NCBI GenBank assembly: GCA_009746045.1
Contig: RPFO01000989.1
Location: forward strand, 1-28,870
DNA from: Mesostigma viride
Lineage: Eukaryota; Streptophyta; Mesostigmatophyceae; Mesostigmatales; Mesostigmataceae
Length of the DNA stretch: 28,870 bases
Reading direction: 5' to 3'
Positions 1 through 9,541 of the stretch are shown piece by piece; within the stretch, counting starts at the first letter, position 1; the number at the start of each line of letters is the position of its first letter. A model generated the notes under the pieces. The model saw nothing but the letters and a program-made list of their open reading frames with translations. It did not search any database and was not told where the DNA came from. Position numbers and translations under genes: made by a program.

Positions 1-342
1 AGTAGGCTTGCACGTAGAGGCACACCTCAGGAGATTAGGACTCGCCAATGCTAGGGGCCGTAGCTGTGCACCCCAATAGTGCAACAGTAGAGAGCAGGAC
101 GGGGGACACACAGACTGTCACAGTCACGTTCAGCCAACTCAACTGTCAGCACCCACCTAGGCAGCCACCTAGTTTCTAGAGGAGTAGAGTACTAATTATA
201 GCTTACTATATAATAGCTACATTAGCAGAATAACGTAGGGCAGTCGCTTGGTTGATTGCTTGTGGGCATGTGCATGGCATTTTCCTCCTTCTTCCTCTCT
301 CCTTCCTTCCTTCTAGAGCTTGTGGATGTGGTACTGGTAAAC
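1..342 (+). other. 5' leader segment of element A, no gene seen
   Basis: I see no convincing coding frame here; all frames are interrupted by stops. The stretch should be internal 5' sequence of element A between its missing LTR or upstream ORFs and gag. It has an A/T-rich part around 190-235 and ends in a long pyrimidine tract just before gag. Confidence 0.5.
279..316 (+). promoter_or_regulatory. Possible 3' splice acceptor upstream of gag A
   Basis: A run of about 35 nearly pure pyrimidines (279-314) ends in CTAG at 313-316, and the gag ATG follows 26 bases later at 343. This is the form of a spliceosomal 3' splice site. If used, gag A would be translated from a spliced RNA. No donor can be assigned because the upstream part of the element is missing. 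Confidence 0.3.
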
Positions 343-2399
343 ATGCCGCGGGGTAAAAAGAAGGTACGCAGCACGACTAGGAGTCATTCCGAGGAGGGAG
401 GTGCAGACTTGGATAGGCAGGGCAGCCCAGAGTACCAAGTACAGGAGGTATCAAAACAGGGCTCGTCCTACCAGCAAGGCAGTCCTGTAGGTCACCCAGG
501 TGAGCTGACTAGTACCTCCCGTGAGCCGCGAAGGCCACGAGGAGCGGATAGGATGGATAATAGGGAGGAATACCAGCCGCAGCGAATGCAGGCTGAGTAT
601 AACCAGCTGATGGAACGGCAGGTGATGAGTCCCGGCCCAGATCGAATCCCACGAGTGCAGCCCAGCACCAGTCAGTGCAGCCGCAGCAACGCCCGCCTGG
701 GCAGCCGCAGCAGCACCCAGTGCAGTCCCCACAGCAGCATTCGGAACAGCAACAGCCGTTGCCGCAGCAGTGGCAGCAGAGGCCAGTACAGCAGCAGCAG
801 CCACAGCCGCCGCCGCCGCAGCAACAGTGGCAGCAGCCGCAGCAGCTTCCGCCGTTGCAGCAGCAGCAGCAGCCGCTAAGCCAGCCGACCGGGTCGCAGA
901 TGTTTGGTCCGCTTAGTCAGAAGCGGCCTATTATCACGCGCAACGCGCCCAACGATTACAACATCCCTGGGCGAGCGGTCGACGGGTTTCTTTTAGCGGT
1001 GACCTGCAGTCCAATGCGACATCGCTGTGGACCCAGGACGAGGCTAGGGTTCCACCGCCGGTATACGATGAGGCTGGGCCCGCGTCGTCCCATCCGGCGC
1101 GCAATGTCCCAGCAGCCGGACCTGCGCGGCCGAGCGTGTCGCATGGCAATAACCTCAACTTGAGTCGCATGGCACCCAGTGATCCTGGCTACGCGCATCC
1201 CTCGTCTGTCTGGCTACAACGCAGCGTGACTAGGTCAGCGCCTGCATCCGCAGATGACTCGTTGTCGATCTTTAATGTTCCGCCGTATCGCGCAGTGGGC
1301 GGACCTCGGGCCGACGCGTTTAAGGCGCCGCCCATGCCTGACTTTAAACCAGTGCCCAAGCTGCGCGCGACTATGAACCCTCGCGAGATCGACGAATGGA
1401 CGCGTATGTGGGTACAGATCTACTGGGCGTGGTGCAACCACAATGGGTGGGAGCTAGCTACCGAGGTTCTTATCTCCTACGTCGTCACCAACTGCATGGA
1501 TCCCTCAGTGGTCGGCATACTCAACTGTGAGAGTGTCGCGTCGCGCTTGTACCCTCGCACAGTAGAGGAGCTACTAGAGCGCATTGAGCGCAAGCTGGTG
1601 CCCCCTGACTGGAAGCTCCACGAGCGTCTGGCTTTTTCCAAGCTACGCCAATTAGGCACCACACCGTTCCGCGAGTTTCTGACAGAGTTTGAAGCATTCT
1701 CGGCTCGCCTTGAGGACTTGACCTGGACAGAATACAGGGCGCGGTTCATTGAGGCGCTGAGTCCGGAACTCCTAGATGAGGTGCTAAAGCGCTTTGCTGA
1801 GATACCGTGGGCAGTGGGATGTGATCGAGATCCAGCAGTACCTTCTAAAGGTGTCAGATGTGCTCGCACGCCGCCGCGCAGCGGTCACCTATCGGCATGC
1901 TGGTGCTGCACCGCGTCGCGTCCACTTCACTACGGTGGACCAAGATGGGTCCTCTGAGGACATTATCGACCACGAGCAGGAGGACGGCGACTATGAAGCG
2001 CCCCAGGTCAATGCAATCGATGCGTCCAAGGCGCGATGCTTCCGGTGCGGCGAGGTCGGTCATCTCAAGAAGGACTGCACGCGACCACGTACCACGGGAT
2101 CGCGATCGTGGCGACGAGCAGACGTCACCCCGTTTCTCCGGGCCTGCCTTCGGTAAGCGCCCGGAACAAGCACAGCGCCCAGACCGCCTCGCAACGCGGG
2201 CGAGCGCGCAGCCAAGTTGCAGGACGCCCGGCAGCGTCCCACGCAGCACCAGACGCCCCGCGCTACGGGTCCTTCGTTCCAGCGGGTGACCCGCGAGTTG
2301 AATGAGTTGTTCTCACAGCAACAGGACTCGGGTAATGGCGCCTCGGGGGTTATGGATGGCAAGGCGGTCGCCGGCTATGGGCATGGACGAGGAGGATGA
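343..2399 (+). pseudogene. gag: Gag of element A (capsid and CCHC knuckle), several frameshifts
   Basis: The first ATG with a Gag-like beginning is at 343 (MPRGKKKVR). The coding signal then moves between frames: frame 1 to about 660, a Gln/Pro-rich stretch in frame 3 to about 960, the capsid-like part in frame 2 from about 1136 to 1800, and frame 3 again from about 1794. The capsid part matches element B Gag segment by segment (both have ESVAS or EEVAS followed by YP, then ERIERK or ARIERR). One retroviral zinc knuckle, CFRCGEVGHLKKDC, lies at 2037-2078 and fits CX2CX4HX4C. The C-terminal piece (2217-2399) contains NELFSQQQD and DGKAV, matching NEVDVQPQD and GGKAV of element B. Gag would package the element RNA into virus-like particles. 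As it stands it cannot be one protein. Confidence 0.85.
664..882 (+). repeat. CAG/CCG-rich low-complexity tract in gag A
   Basis: Dense CAG and CCG triplets encode a Gln/Pro-rich segment in frame 3. In another frame the same DNA gives a Ser/Arg-rich stretch. The Gln/Pro reading is preferred because element B Gag also has a Gln/Pro-rich N terminus. Triplet slippage here may explain a nearby frame change. Confidence 0.6.
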
Positions 2400-2443
2400 G
2401 GTAGAGGGGGAAGAGTGGACCGGGCGGTCGAACGAGGCGGTCT

Positions 2444-2448
2444 CCCGG
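2444..2448. repeat. Target-site duplication, left copy (CCCGG)
   Basis: CCCGG directly precedes the left LTR and is found again directly after the right LTR at 8333-8337. Five bases is the usual duplication size for copia-type integrases. Confidence 0.85.
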
Positions 2449-2723
2449 AGTTGCAATAATGTGTTTTGGATACCAACGCTCTTCGTCGAGAGGCAAGTGC
2501 TTTGGTGCTACGCAGAGGAACACGCAGGCGGCTACCTCGTCCGCCGTCACGTTGCATTTATTTCTCATTAACTTATCATCGTGCATTGGACTTGCTTAAC
2601 ATAGTCCGAGATTCCTCGGCGCGACGCTAGATGCCGTTCACAGATTCCGTCGCAGCAAAGATGCTGACGGCGCGGCGTCCACACTAGGATTTAGGGTACT
2701 GAGTAGAACTACACAGTACAACT
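2449..2723 (-). repeat. 3' LTR of the copia-type element
   Basis: This 275-bp sequence repeats at 8057-8332. The only difference I find is one missing A near 2682 (CACAGATT here, CACAAGATT in the other). Its ends form the inverted repeat AGTTG/CAACT. Confidence 0.95.
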
Positions 2724-2727
2724 CCGA

Positions 2728-2740
2728 CTTCTTTTTCTTT
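2728..2740 (-). promoter_or_regulatory. Polypurine tract of the copia-type element
   Basis: On the minus strand this reads AAAGAAAAAGAAG and lies four bases before the 3' LTR. That is the expected place for the plus-strand DNA primer in reverse transcription. Confidence 0.7.
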
Positions 2741-3140
2741 GTGAGTCGGTACGGACAGGGATGTACTCAAGATGATCGGTACGGCCGCATCCCAGTCACC
2801 GACTTCACAATCCTAGTAGTGGCAAAGTCTTGTTGGGAAACAACACCAACAAGCATAGCGGTCGCATGAACTTGGATGCATGTGCAAGACACACATCATT
2901 ATGGCAAGTCATTTATTCATCGTACCACACTGGGGAAACCCGGAAACATAGTATGCCGGCCACCGCCAAGCATCAACGGGTGAAAACCCAGACAAGAGCC
3001 CATTACATAGTATGCAACTCTCCCGCAGAGAGAAGCATCAAGGCCATGGTCAATGCCAATTTTAAATAGGAAATTCAGAAAAGAGTGAAAACACACATCA
3101 GCCAGGGCAAGATGTAACCCTGAAATCAGACAGGGACAAT
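2741..3140 (-). other. 3' untranslated part of the copia-type element, no gene seen
   Basis: About 400 bases lie between the pol stop codon (3141-3143) and the polypurine tract. The only frame of any length is a short opposite-strand one (2830-3069) with no recognisable motif. I see no coding signal. Confidence 0.5.
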
Positions 3141-6100
3141 TTAAAGTGTCGCCTGAACTAGACGAAGCTTGTCATACTGAGGCCTAGCCTTGGCATACAG
3201 CTTGGTCAAAGCATCTGAAATGTTATCATTGTCGCGAACATGGTACAGCGAAACAGCGTCACTATATTCTTTGGCACGAAGGAAGTCGAGCTTGCGCGTG
3301 CGCGCATAAGGATCAGCCAAAAAGTCAATCAGCGACTGCGAATCCGTGAAGATGGTGGTATCAACCTGTGGAATGACACGGCAAAACTTCAAACACCACC
3401 GAAGAACCGCACGGAAATACATCAACTCCTCAGCAGTCTCGCAGAAGGCACGAGCCTCTGCAGTGTCACTACCCACATACACCCGCCGATGTAAGCGAGA
3501 AAACCACGCAAAGGGTGAAGGGGAAGATTCAGGGACATGGACAGTGGCAGAATTACTCAAAAGCACCACAGCGGCACAGCGCCCACGGAGCTTAGAGATA
3601 TTAGCACTATCCAAACTGCTATCACAATACGCGGACAAGTGAATAGGCCGCTCATAGTCCACCCCATGTAAGACCAACCCAGGGGAGGCAGAAATGTACT
3701 TACACATGACATTGCGGGAAAGAGAGCACATCAAGTCATCTGGCAACCGAGCAAGCACCGCCAAGTCAGGGGAGACGGTAGAGACCAGCCAGTTCAGCTT
3801 ACCCCGCAGAGAACCACACTCAGCAGGCTGAATATACTGACTAGTAAGGGATGAAAGCTGAGTGATGAGCTCCTGAACATAGTCCCCCGCTGCACGCAGC
3901 TTCATCACATATCTGCCAGAGGCATCCTTGGTGAGCATAGTGTCGACGCCACAGAACTTGACATACTTGTCCAAGACGCGGCGAATGACCTTGCCGACCG
4001 GGAAGTGCTGAGCAACAGTGGCACAAAACCAGTCTAGCCACGGTGTGGGGCCCATGCAGTCCACATCATCGACATGAATGAACACAAAAACTGGCTGCCC
4101 CTCCCATGAGCCAACAAACAGAGAGGGGTCCAGGTCATGATAGTACATGTGCATCACATCAAGCAAAAGACGCTCGAGGCAAAGGCGCCAAATCCGAGGA
4201 CCTGTCACAGTACCGTCAACACCCTTCAAGAGACGGAGAAACTTCTTGCCCATGATAGGCTGCCACAAGGGAGGACAGCGCACATACAAGCGGGTCGTGC
4301 CAGCCCACACATTCTCAGCGAGCTTGGGATCACCATTCAAAAAAGCTTTGCTGAAATCCATGAGGGCTGACTCATACGGAAGTCCCTTGTTGAGCTGGCC
4401 TAGGTAGAAGGACAGGACCATGCGCCAATTATCCTTGATCAACCCAGGTGCTGAGATGGCATTGTCCGGAAGATCACTAGTACCTGAAAATTCTAGGACC
4501 ACCGGGCGAACAAAAGGCACCCTAGTTGTTGTGTCAGGCACCAACTTACGCTCCAAAGTCCACTTGTGGCGCAAAAGGCGAGCACCACTGGGCACTTCAT
4601 CAACCGGTTCAACAGCACGGTATGCAAGCCACCTTTCACCTGACGCAATAATGGCCTTAGTCCACCCATCTAGCCCCTCCTCCGTTTGACACTCCACGTC
4701 AGCATCATGGTAAGAGATAGGGCTTTGGGTAGCAACATCATGACGTCCAATGCCGAGACTAGCCAAGCTAGGACGTTTAGGAAGCAACAACTGAGTTACC
4801 AACGGCACATCACTCTCACGGGCATAGTTCACGTGCCGAATGTTGCCTATGACAGCAACAAGTTGGCAGTCAGACATGACAGCATAGTCCTCAAGAGGCA
4901 GATCAGCATGCCCCTCCCGCCGCAAGCAGGTGGAGTTGACCCAGACATCCTCCCGTACAAGGAAGTTCTGACCAAGGATTGGTGGACCACTATACCCTTC
5001 CACCACGCAAAACTCAACTAGCACCCCCATCACATTGACATCAATGACACCAAGGACAGGGAACTTCGTTGAGCCAGCAAAATCAGTCACACACTCCCAG
5101 TGCACTGAGGGTCTCACAGGATTGTAGTGCAGGGATGAGACAATGGAGGTTCTCGCCTGCGTATCTACCAACATCCTCATACCATGCTGATCACCCAGGG
5201 TACCAAATGCGGATACCATCGCTGCCTTGACGGGATTTTGCAAAGCGTCTGTAGGAGGTTTACGCATCAACCTTTCTACAGCAAGGGTGAGAAAGCCCTT
5301 ACGGCTTGGGCGCTCAAGACAGGAACTGCCCTGAGTACTATCCCTACCAACGCAGGGATCCTCCCGACCAACGCCAGAAGGGGGGAGGTTAGGCAAGCTG
5401 TCGCGCAAGCTCTCTGCCTGTTCTACCCCTAGGGTGTGTAAGTGGTGTGCTACCACAGCAACATCATCATCATAGTCCCCACTCTGCAACTCCAACTCAG
5501 CTTCCCCACTAGGCGCGCTAGTACCACTGTCCCCTGCATTGTCACATACAGGAGCCGAAGAGGAAGGAGGAGTCACAGTGCTAGAGAGCCTGCTAGGGTC
5601 GGAGTACAACTCCAACACTCTAGACCAAGCCTCCACATCACGCATGTAGGGCTTCACCCTATTCCAAGCCATAGTGACCTCAGTGCCCTCATAGTCCACC
5701 ACGCATTTACGCATAGCAGCATCACAAGAAATTACCTTGGCTGGACCAAGCCACCTGCCACGCTTACCCAGGGCACCTTCCTTGTGCAGCCAAACATCAT
5801 GCCCCACACTGGGCTCATAAGCCCCACGTCGCCTATCCAACTGGACAAGGCGCTGAAAACGGGATGCTAGGTGGTCTTTGTACACATCCACCACCACATC
5901 GTGATATTGGCCAAACTGCAAACCCTCGGCAGTCACCAACACCCCATCCTGTGTCGACATCAGCACACGGTTGTTCAAACTTCGACACACGGCAAGTGCC
6001 CACAAGAGCCGACTAGAGAATTCACTGTGTGGCATGTGGTCCCCACGTCGGGTAGCAAGCAGCTTAAACTCCTGTACCGCTCTCTCCGCTATCCCTTGTG

Positions 6101-6842
6101 ACTCGTGGTCCTCACGCCCCACTGTTCCCACAAACTCATATCCAGGTTCCTTGGCAGCCCACTTGAATTGCTGATCAAACTGCATCCCTGTAACCATGCT
6201 AAACATGGAGTCCAACAGGTCTATCCCCTCAAGGAGGTCCCCAACATGCTGTGACTTGAGTGGGACAACTGAAACAAAATGGGAAAATCTGTCTATTCCC
6301 AGCAAGTAGACAGCCTGGTCCTGGAACAAAATGTCACACACCAAGTGACCACGCTCAAGGGGTGGGTGTTTGACATGCCTACGTGCACGCTTAGGCGCAG
6401 TGGACTGACACTGGTGACAACCACTGTACATGGACTGCACCGTGCTAGCCAACTTAGTCCCCGGTGCCAGTGCCCGTGCAAAACGGATAGCGTGGGTCCC
6501 ATGGCCTAACACATGATGCAAGCGTGCAGCAACAGCAGTCAAGGAAAGGACTTCACCTGGTGTGGCCAGTGACCCCCCATCGTCACGGTCGACGTGCATG
6601 AGTCCAGCTTGCATAGTACCAGCATTACTGGTCGGTGGGGGTTCATGGTCCCGCGTTGCCGCAGGCGTAACAATGTCTGTGCACAAGCCGCTACGCAACA
6701 CAGCAGCAATGCACGCAGCAGAATTGTTGTCTACACAACTACCCAGCTCATCACATGCAGCTAGATTAGTGGTAAACACATCATCGTCCCAACATGGGCT
6801 ATCTAGTTTGCTGCAGAGGGAGCAGGGACAGGCACATGAGTG
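3141..6842 (-). CDS. pol: Copia-type Pol: integrase, protease-like, RT, RNase H
   Basis: The frame is open from 6842 to the TAA at 3141 and lies in the -1 frame relative to gag, overlapping its end by 40 bases. There is no ATG near its start, so it is probably made as a Gag-Pol fusion. Numbering from 6779: zinc-binding HHCC with HHVLGH (88-93) and CHQC (121-124); integrase acidic triad D149, D202, E232 (GIAER); protease-like segment with LVDTQA (537-542) and ILGQNF (601-606); RT with MDFSKAFLNG (D808) and HVDD (902-905); RNase H with D1053, E1108, D1146, D1189. Integrase, RT and RNase H are in copia order. The protease-like segment lies between integrase and RT, and I find none before integrase. 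Its active site has DTQ where DTG or DSG is usual. The frame shows no internal break and could be functional. Confidence 0.9.
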   Translation of the reverse strand, partial: HSCACPCSLCSKLDSPCWDDDVFTTNLAACDELGSCVDNNSAACIAAVLRSGLCTDIVTPAATRDHEPPPTSNAGTMQAGLMHVDRDDGGSLATPGEVLSLTAVAARLHHVLGHGTHAIRFARALAPGTKLASTVQSMYSGCHQCQSTAPKRARRHVKHPPLERGHLVCDILFQDQAVYLLGIDRFSHFVSVVPLKSQHVGDLLEGIDLLDSMFSMVTGMQFDQQFKWAAKEPGYEFVGTVGREDHESQGIAERAVQEFKLLATRRGDHMPHSEFSSRLLWALAVCRSLNNRVLMSTQDGVLVTAEGLQFGQYHDVVVDVYKDHLASRFQRLVQLDRRRGAYEPSVGHDVWLHKEGALGKRGRWLGPAKVISCDAAMRKCVVDYEGTEVTMAWNRVKPYMRDVEAWSRVLELYSDPSRLSSTVTPPSSSAPVCDNAGDSGTSAPSGEAELELQSGDYDDDVAVVAHHLHTLGVEQAESLRDSLPNLPPSGVGREDPCVGRDSTQGSSCLERPSRKGFLTLAVERLMRKPPTDALQNPVKAAMVSAFGTLGDQHGMRMLVDTQARTSIVSSLHYNPVRPSVHWECVTDFAGSTKFPVLGVIDVNVMGVLVEFCVVEGYSGPPILGQNFLVREDVWVNSTCLRREGHADLPLEDYAVMSDCQLVAVIGNIRHVNYARESDVPLVTQLLLPKRPSLASLGIGRHDVATQSPISYHDADVECQTEEGLDGWTKAIIASGERWLAYRAVEPVDEVPSGARLLRHKWTLERKLVPDTTTRVPFVRPVVLEFSGTSDLPDNAISAPGLIKDNWRMVLSFYLGQLNKGLPYESALMDFSKAFLNGDPKLAENVWAGTTRLYVRCPPLWQPIMGKKFLRLLKGVDGTVTGPRIWRLCLERLLLDVMHMYYHDLDPSLFVGSWEGQPVFVFIHVDDVDCMGPTPWLDWFCATVAQHFPVGKVIRRVLDKYVKFCGVDTMLTKDASGRYVMKLRAAGDYVQELITQLSSLTSQYIQPAECGSLRGKLNWLVSTVSPDLAVLARLPDDLMCSLSRNVMCKYISASPGLVLHGVDYERPIHLSAYCDSSLDSANISKLRGRCAAVVLLSNSATVHVPESSPSPFAWFSRLHRRVYVGSDTAEARAFCETAEELMYFRAVLRWCLKFCRVIPQVDTTIFTDSQSLIDFLADPYARTRKLDFLRAKEYSDAVSLYHVRDNDNISDALTKLYAKARPQYDKLRLVQATL
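6803..6842 (-). promoter_or_regulatory. Gag/Pol overlap of the copia-type element
   Basis: Gag ends with TAG at 6805-6803, while the Pol frame, one base back, is open from 6842. Pol expression therefore needs a -1 frameshift or another route. I see no standard slippery heptamer in the overlap. On the minus strand the overlap contains a pyrimidine-rich run ending in TGCAG, which resembles a 3' splice site. Some copia elements regulate Gag and Pol by splicing, so both routes remain open. Confidence 0.45.
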
Positions 6843-8029
6843 TTAGCAGGTGTGGCCTGGGTGTTCCCCTGCCTCTGCCATTTGTTCCACTTGGCCTTCT
6901 TGGGCCGCATGTTGCCAGCCGGCTTGGGCGGGCGCTTCTTGCCCTGCGGACCGCGTGTGTGCTTGCAGTCCTTGGCGAAGTGCCCTGGCTGGTGGCAGGC
7001 GCCACACAGCCGCACATTCGGACCAGCCTTCGTGTTGGCTGGGCAATCCGACCACACATGCCCGGTGCCCTGGCATCGGCCACACTTCTCTTCACCTGCA
7101 CCATGAATTCTTGCAATGGGCGCTGCAGCAGAGGAAAGAGGGTCAGAAATGCCCGCTGCCACCAATGCCTTGGCGGCAGCCGGCACAGCAACAGAATTGC
7201 GAATAATCTGGAAAGCCTCTGCCCTATTTGCTAGCTTGTCGACAGTCAGTGTTCCCGACATGCCCTGGAGGGCGGACTCAGACAGGCTACCAGACATGAT
7301 GCCCTTTGCCAGAAACATTACCACCGAGAAGGCGTCACCTGGCGAGCAGGACGACAACGCCAGTTTCTGCTCGTAGTCGAGCGTTGCCTGGCTGATGTCT
7401 ACCTTCCGATTCAGATCAAACTTTAGAATACTCACTGCATCTGCGACGAGGCGCATTAGCCCCGTCTTCAGGAGATTCTTCTCAAGGCTAGCCATGAATT
7501 CTTCCCAGCTCCGGTCCTCCTTGTAGGCTATCTCGATCAGGTCGGATACGACCTTGTAACCCTCGGTGGCCAGCCGATTGCGCCTCAGCAATTCGATAGG
7601 CTTGGCTACCATGTCTTGGACATCACTGTGCCACTTGCGCAGGTTCAAAATAAACTGTTCTTTCACCTTCTCTGATGGCTCAGGAGCCGCTGGAATCGGC
7701 GCAGGAATTCGCTCCTCGATCACCTTTTGCTCCTTCATCCAGAGGATGCGGGCAGCACGGTCTAGGCTTGCAGTGCGCAGCCCAGCCGCCTGTGATCCAC
7801 TTGGCAGCTCCGCTGCACGGGCAGCTGCAGGTGCAGTTTCCTCCGCCGCAGTGTCCACCACTGCGGGGCTATCCTGCTTGGCAAATTCTTCGTTCAGATT
7901 CCTCTGAATCTCGCTCGCGGTGGGCTTGCGAAGTGTGCCCACGCCCTTCGAGCCCAGGGCTCCGAGATTCGGCAGCTTGATTTTGTGTTTGATTTTCGAC
8001 GACGGCGTTGTCAGGCCCGTCCGGAACAT
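6803..8029 (-). CDS. gag: Copia-type Gag with two CCHC zinc knuckles
   Basis: The chosen start is the ATG at 8029 (MFRTGLTTPSSK), 28 bases inside the 5' LTR boundary, giving 408 residues. The same frame stays open upstream through the LTR to an ATG at 8194, which could add 55 residues if the transcript starts far enough up. The N-terminal part is basic and Ala-rich, the middle is helical and capsid-like, and the C terminus holds two knuckles, CGRCQGTGHVWSDC (7043-7084) and CGACHQPGHFAKDC (6965-7006), both CX2CX4HX4C. These bind the element RNA in the particle. A very basic tail (GKKRPPKPAGN...) follows. The frame is intact. Confidence 0.9.
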   Translation of the reverse strand: MFRTGLTTPSSKIKHKIKLPNLGALGSKGVGTLRKPTASEIQRNLNEEFAKQDSPAVVDTAAEETAPAAARAAELPSGSQAAGLRTASLDRAARILWMKEQKVIEERIPAPIPAAPEPSEKVKEQFILNLRKWHSDVQDMVAKPIELLRRNRLATEGYKVVSDLIEIAYKEDRSWEEFMASLEKNLLKTGLMRLVADAVSILKFDLNRKVDISQATLDYEQKLALSSCSPGDAFSVVMFLAKGIMSGSLSESALQGMSGTLTVDKLANRAEAFQIIRNSVAVPAAAKALVAAGISDPLSSAAAPIARIHGAGEEKCGRCQGTGHVWSDCPANTKAGPNVRLCGACHQPGHFAKDCKHTRGPQGKKRPPKPAGNMRPKKAKWNKWQRQGNTQATPANTHVPVPAPSAAN

Positions 8030-8056
8030 TTTTGAAAATGTTCTTTCTTGAGTACA

Positions 8057-8332
8057 AGTTGCAATAATGTGTTTTGGATACCAACGCTCTTCGTCGAGAG
8101 GCAAGTGCTTTGGTGCTACGCAGAGGAACACGCAGGCGGCTACCTCGTCCGCCGTCACGTTGCATTTATTTCTCATTAACTTATCATCGTGCATTGGACT
8201 TGCTTAACATAGTCCGAGATTCCTCGGCGCGACGCTAGATGCCGTTCACAAGATTCCGTCGCAGCAAAGATGCTGACGGCGCGGCGTCCACACTAGGATT
8301 TAGGGTACTGAGTAGAACTACACAGTACAACT
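8057..8332 (-). repeat. 5' LTR of the copia-type element
   Basis: This 276-bp copy is identical to 2449-2723 apart from one extra A. On the minus strand it precedes gag, so the promoter should be here. I could not place a TATA box with confidence. Confidence 0.95.
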
Positions 8333-8337
8333 CCCGG
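8333..8337. repeat. Target-site duplication, right copy (CCCGG)
   Basis: This matches the CCCGG at 2444-2448. Taking out the insert and one copy leaves a continuous pol frame of element A across the junction, so the insertion hit the gag/pol junction of A. Confidence 0.85.
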
Positions 8338-9541
8338 CCCTCCGTTCCTCGTGCGTAGTGTCCCTGCCTACACGGATAGAGGTAGATGTAGGACAGGTAG
8401 ATAAGATAGCGCAAGTCAATAACGTCGGGCAGATAGACAGCTTAGATAAGGACACCCCGTTGGTAGCGAATACCAGCGTGGGCGCAGAATCAGTCGTTAC
8501 AGTAGATAGTCGCACCCCGCTTGTAGCGAATACAAGTGCGGATGCATCCTTGGGCGAGGACTCTGCCCCAAGCACGCAGCCGGCCACGGGTAGCGCAGCG
8601 AGCTCCGACCAGCCTTGTACGCGCGCAACTCCGGCTGCTACCCGCAACTTGCTCCTTTTTAGGGGAGGTCTGGCTGTACCGGGATCAGCATTAGACCCCT
8701 ACCTCAAGGACAAGACCGTCATGGACGTGCAGTTCATGGTGGACACGGGTGCGTCTACGACTCTACGTCGTTCATCAACGAGGCATTGGCGCGTCGCGCA
8801 GGATACGACATCCGACCACATGCGACAGTGGTGAATGTGACCTATTCTGATGGTCGCAAGAGCCCCTCGCCTGGTCGGGTTGATATCAAGGCTGTGATTC
8901 AAGGCATCCCTGTGGAGCTCACAGCCACGGTCGCACCGCTGGGAGCTGCGGACATCATCATCGGCATCGACTGGCTGGACGCGCAGGATGTGGACATTAG
9001 CATTGGGCGTCGCGTGGTGTGGTTCCCTGACGGTTCCTTTTGGAGTCCTGTCAGCGAATACCAAGTGCAGGGCCCCGACGTGCATAACATCACGCACGAG
9101 CGGGAAGTCACCCAGCCCCGCAACGCCTCGCAGATCCTCATGAGCCTCAAGTCACTGGAGAGTAAGCTGCGTCGAGGCAAGGAGTACTACATGTACCGTC
9201 TTGACCTCTCCAACATAGAGGTTCTCCTTAATGAGATCGGTGTGGGGTTTACACCCGAGGAGACGGAGCGTTATAACGCGGTTCTAGCGCGACGGGAGAA
9301 GCTCTTCGACGAAAGCAAGCACCTGGGAGTTTCCCCCGCACCGCTCAGTGCTCCACCGCATCCAGGTGAAGGAGGGCTATGGTCCCACGTCCTCCCCCAT
9401 GTACCGCATGGGTCCAGTTGAGCTGGTGGAGCTGAAGAAAATCTTGATGGCGCTCTTGGAGCGGGGTCTCATCGAGCCTAGCAATAGCCCCTTCTCGGCT
9501 GGTGTGCTACTGGTCCCTAAGCCTGGGGCAAGTGGCGGCTA
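8338..9541 (+). pseudogene. pol: Protease and start of RT, element A pol
   Basis: The start of Pol A lies left of the copia insertion (about 2400-2448) and continues here. The retropepsin active site VDTGAS is at about 8740. A frame change at about 8755 moves to frame 2, where SFINEAL, IIIGIDWLD (the typical second protease motif) and VVWFPDGSFW follow. These match FVSDAL, ILLGLDWLQ and IVWFPDGTHW in element B. A second frame change at about 9335 leads to LHRIQVKEGYGPTSSPMYRM and to the RT beginning LIEPSNSPFSAGVLLVPK. This frame ends at a TAG (9539-9541) caused by another shift. The protease would mature Gag and Pol; with these breaks it cannot be made. Confidence 0.85.

Larger units (their letters stand above)
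2449..8332 (-). mobile_element. Complete Ty1/copia-type element nested in element A
   Basis: Two direct LTRs (2449-2723 and 8057-8332) enclose minus-strand gag and pol frames. The LTR ends are AGTTG and CAACT rather than the usual TG and CA; this boundary is the one that gives a perfect CCCGG duplication. Copia type is shown by integrase preceding RT and RNase H. The sequence just inside the 5' LTR (reading minus from 8056) begins TGTACTCAAG and does not start with TGG, so the primer is not an ordinary tRNA 3' end that I recognise. Near-identical LTRs and intact frames indicate a recent insertion. The protease-like segment is in an unusual place (see pol). Confidence 0.95.

Noticed and set aside
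6579-6842. A canonical protease at the start of copia Pol
   Set aside because: The first 65 residues include acidic residues (WDDDV) but no DTG/DSG motif or second protease motif.
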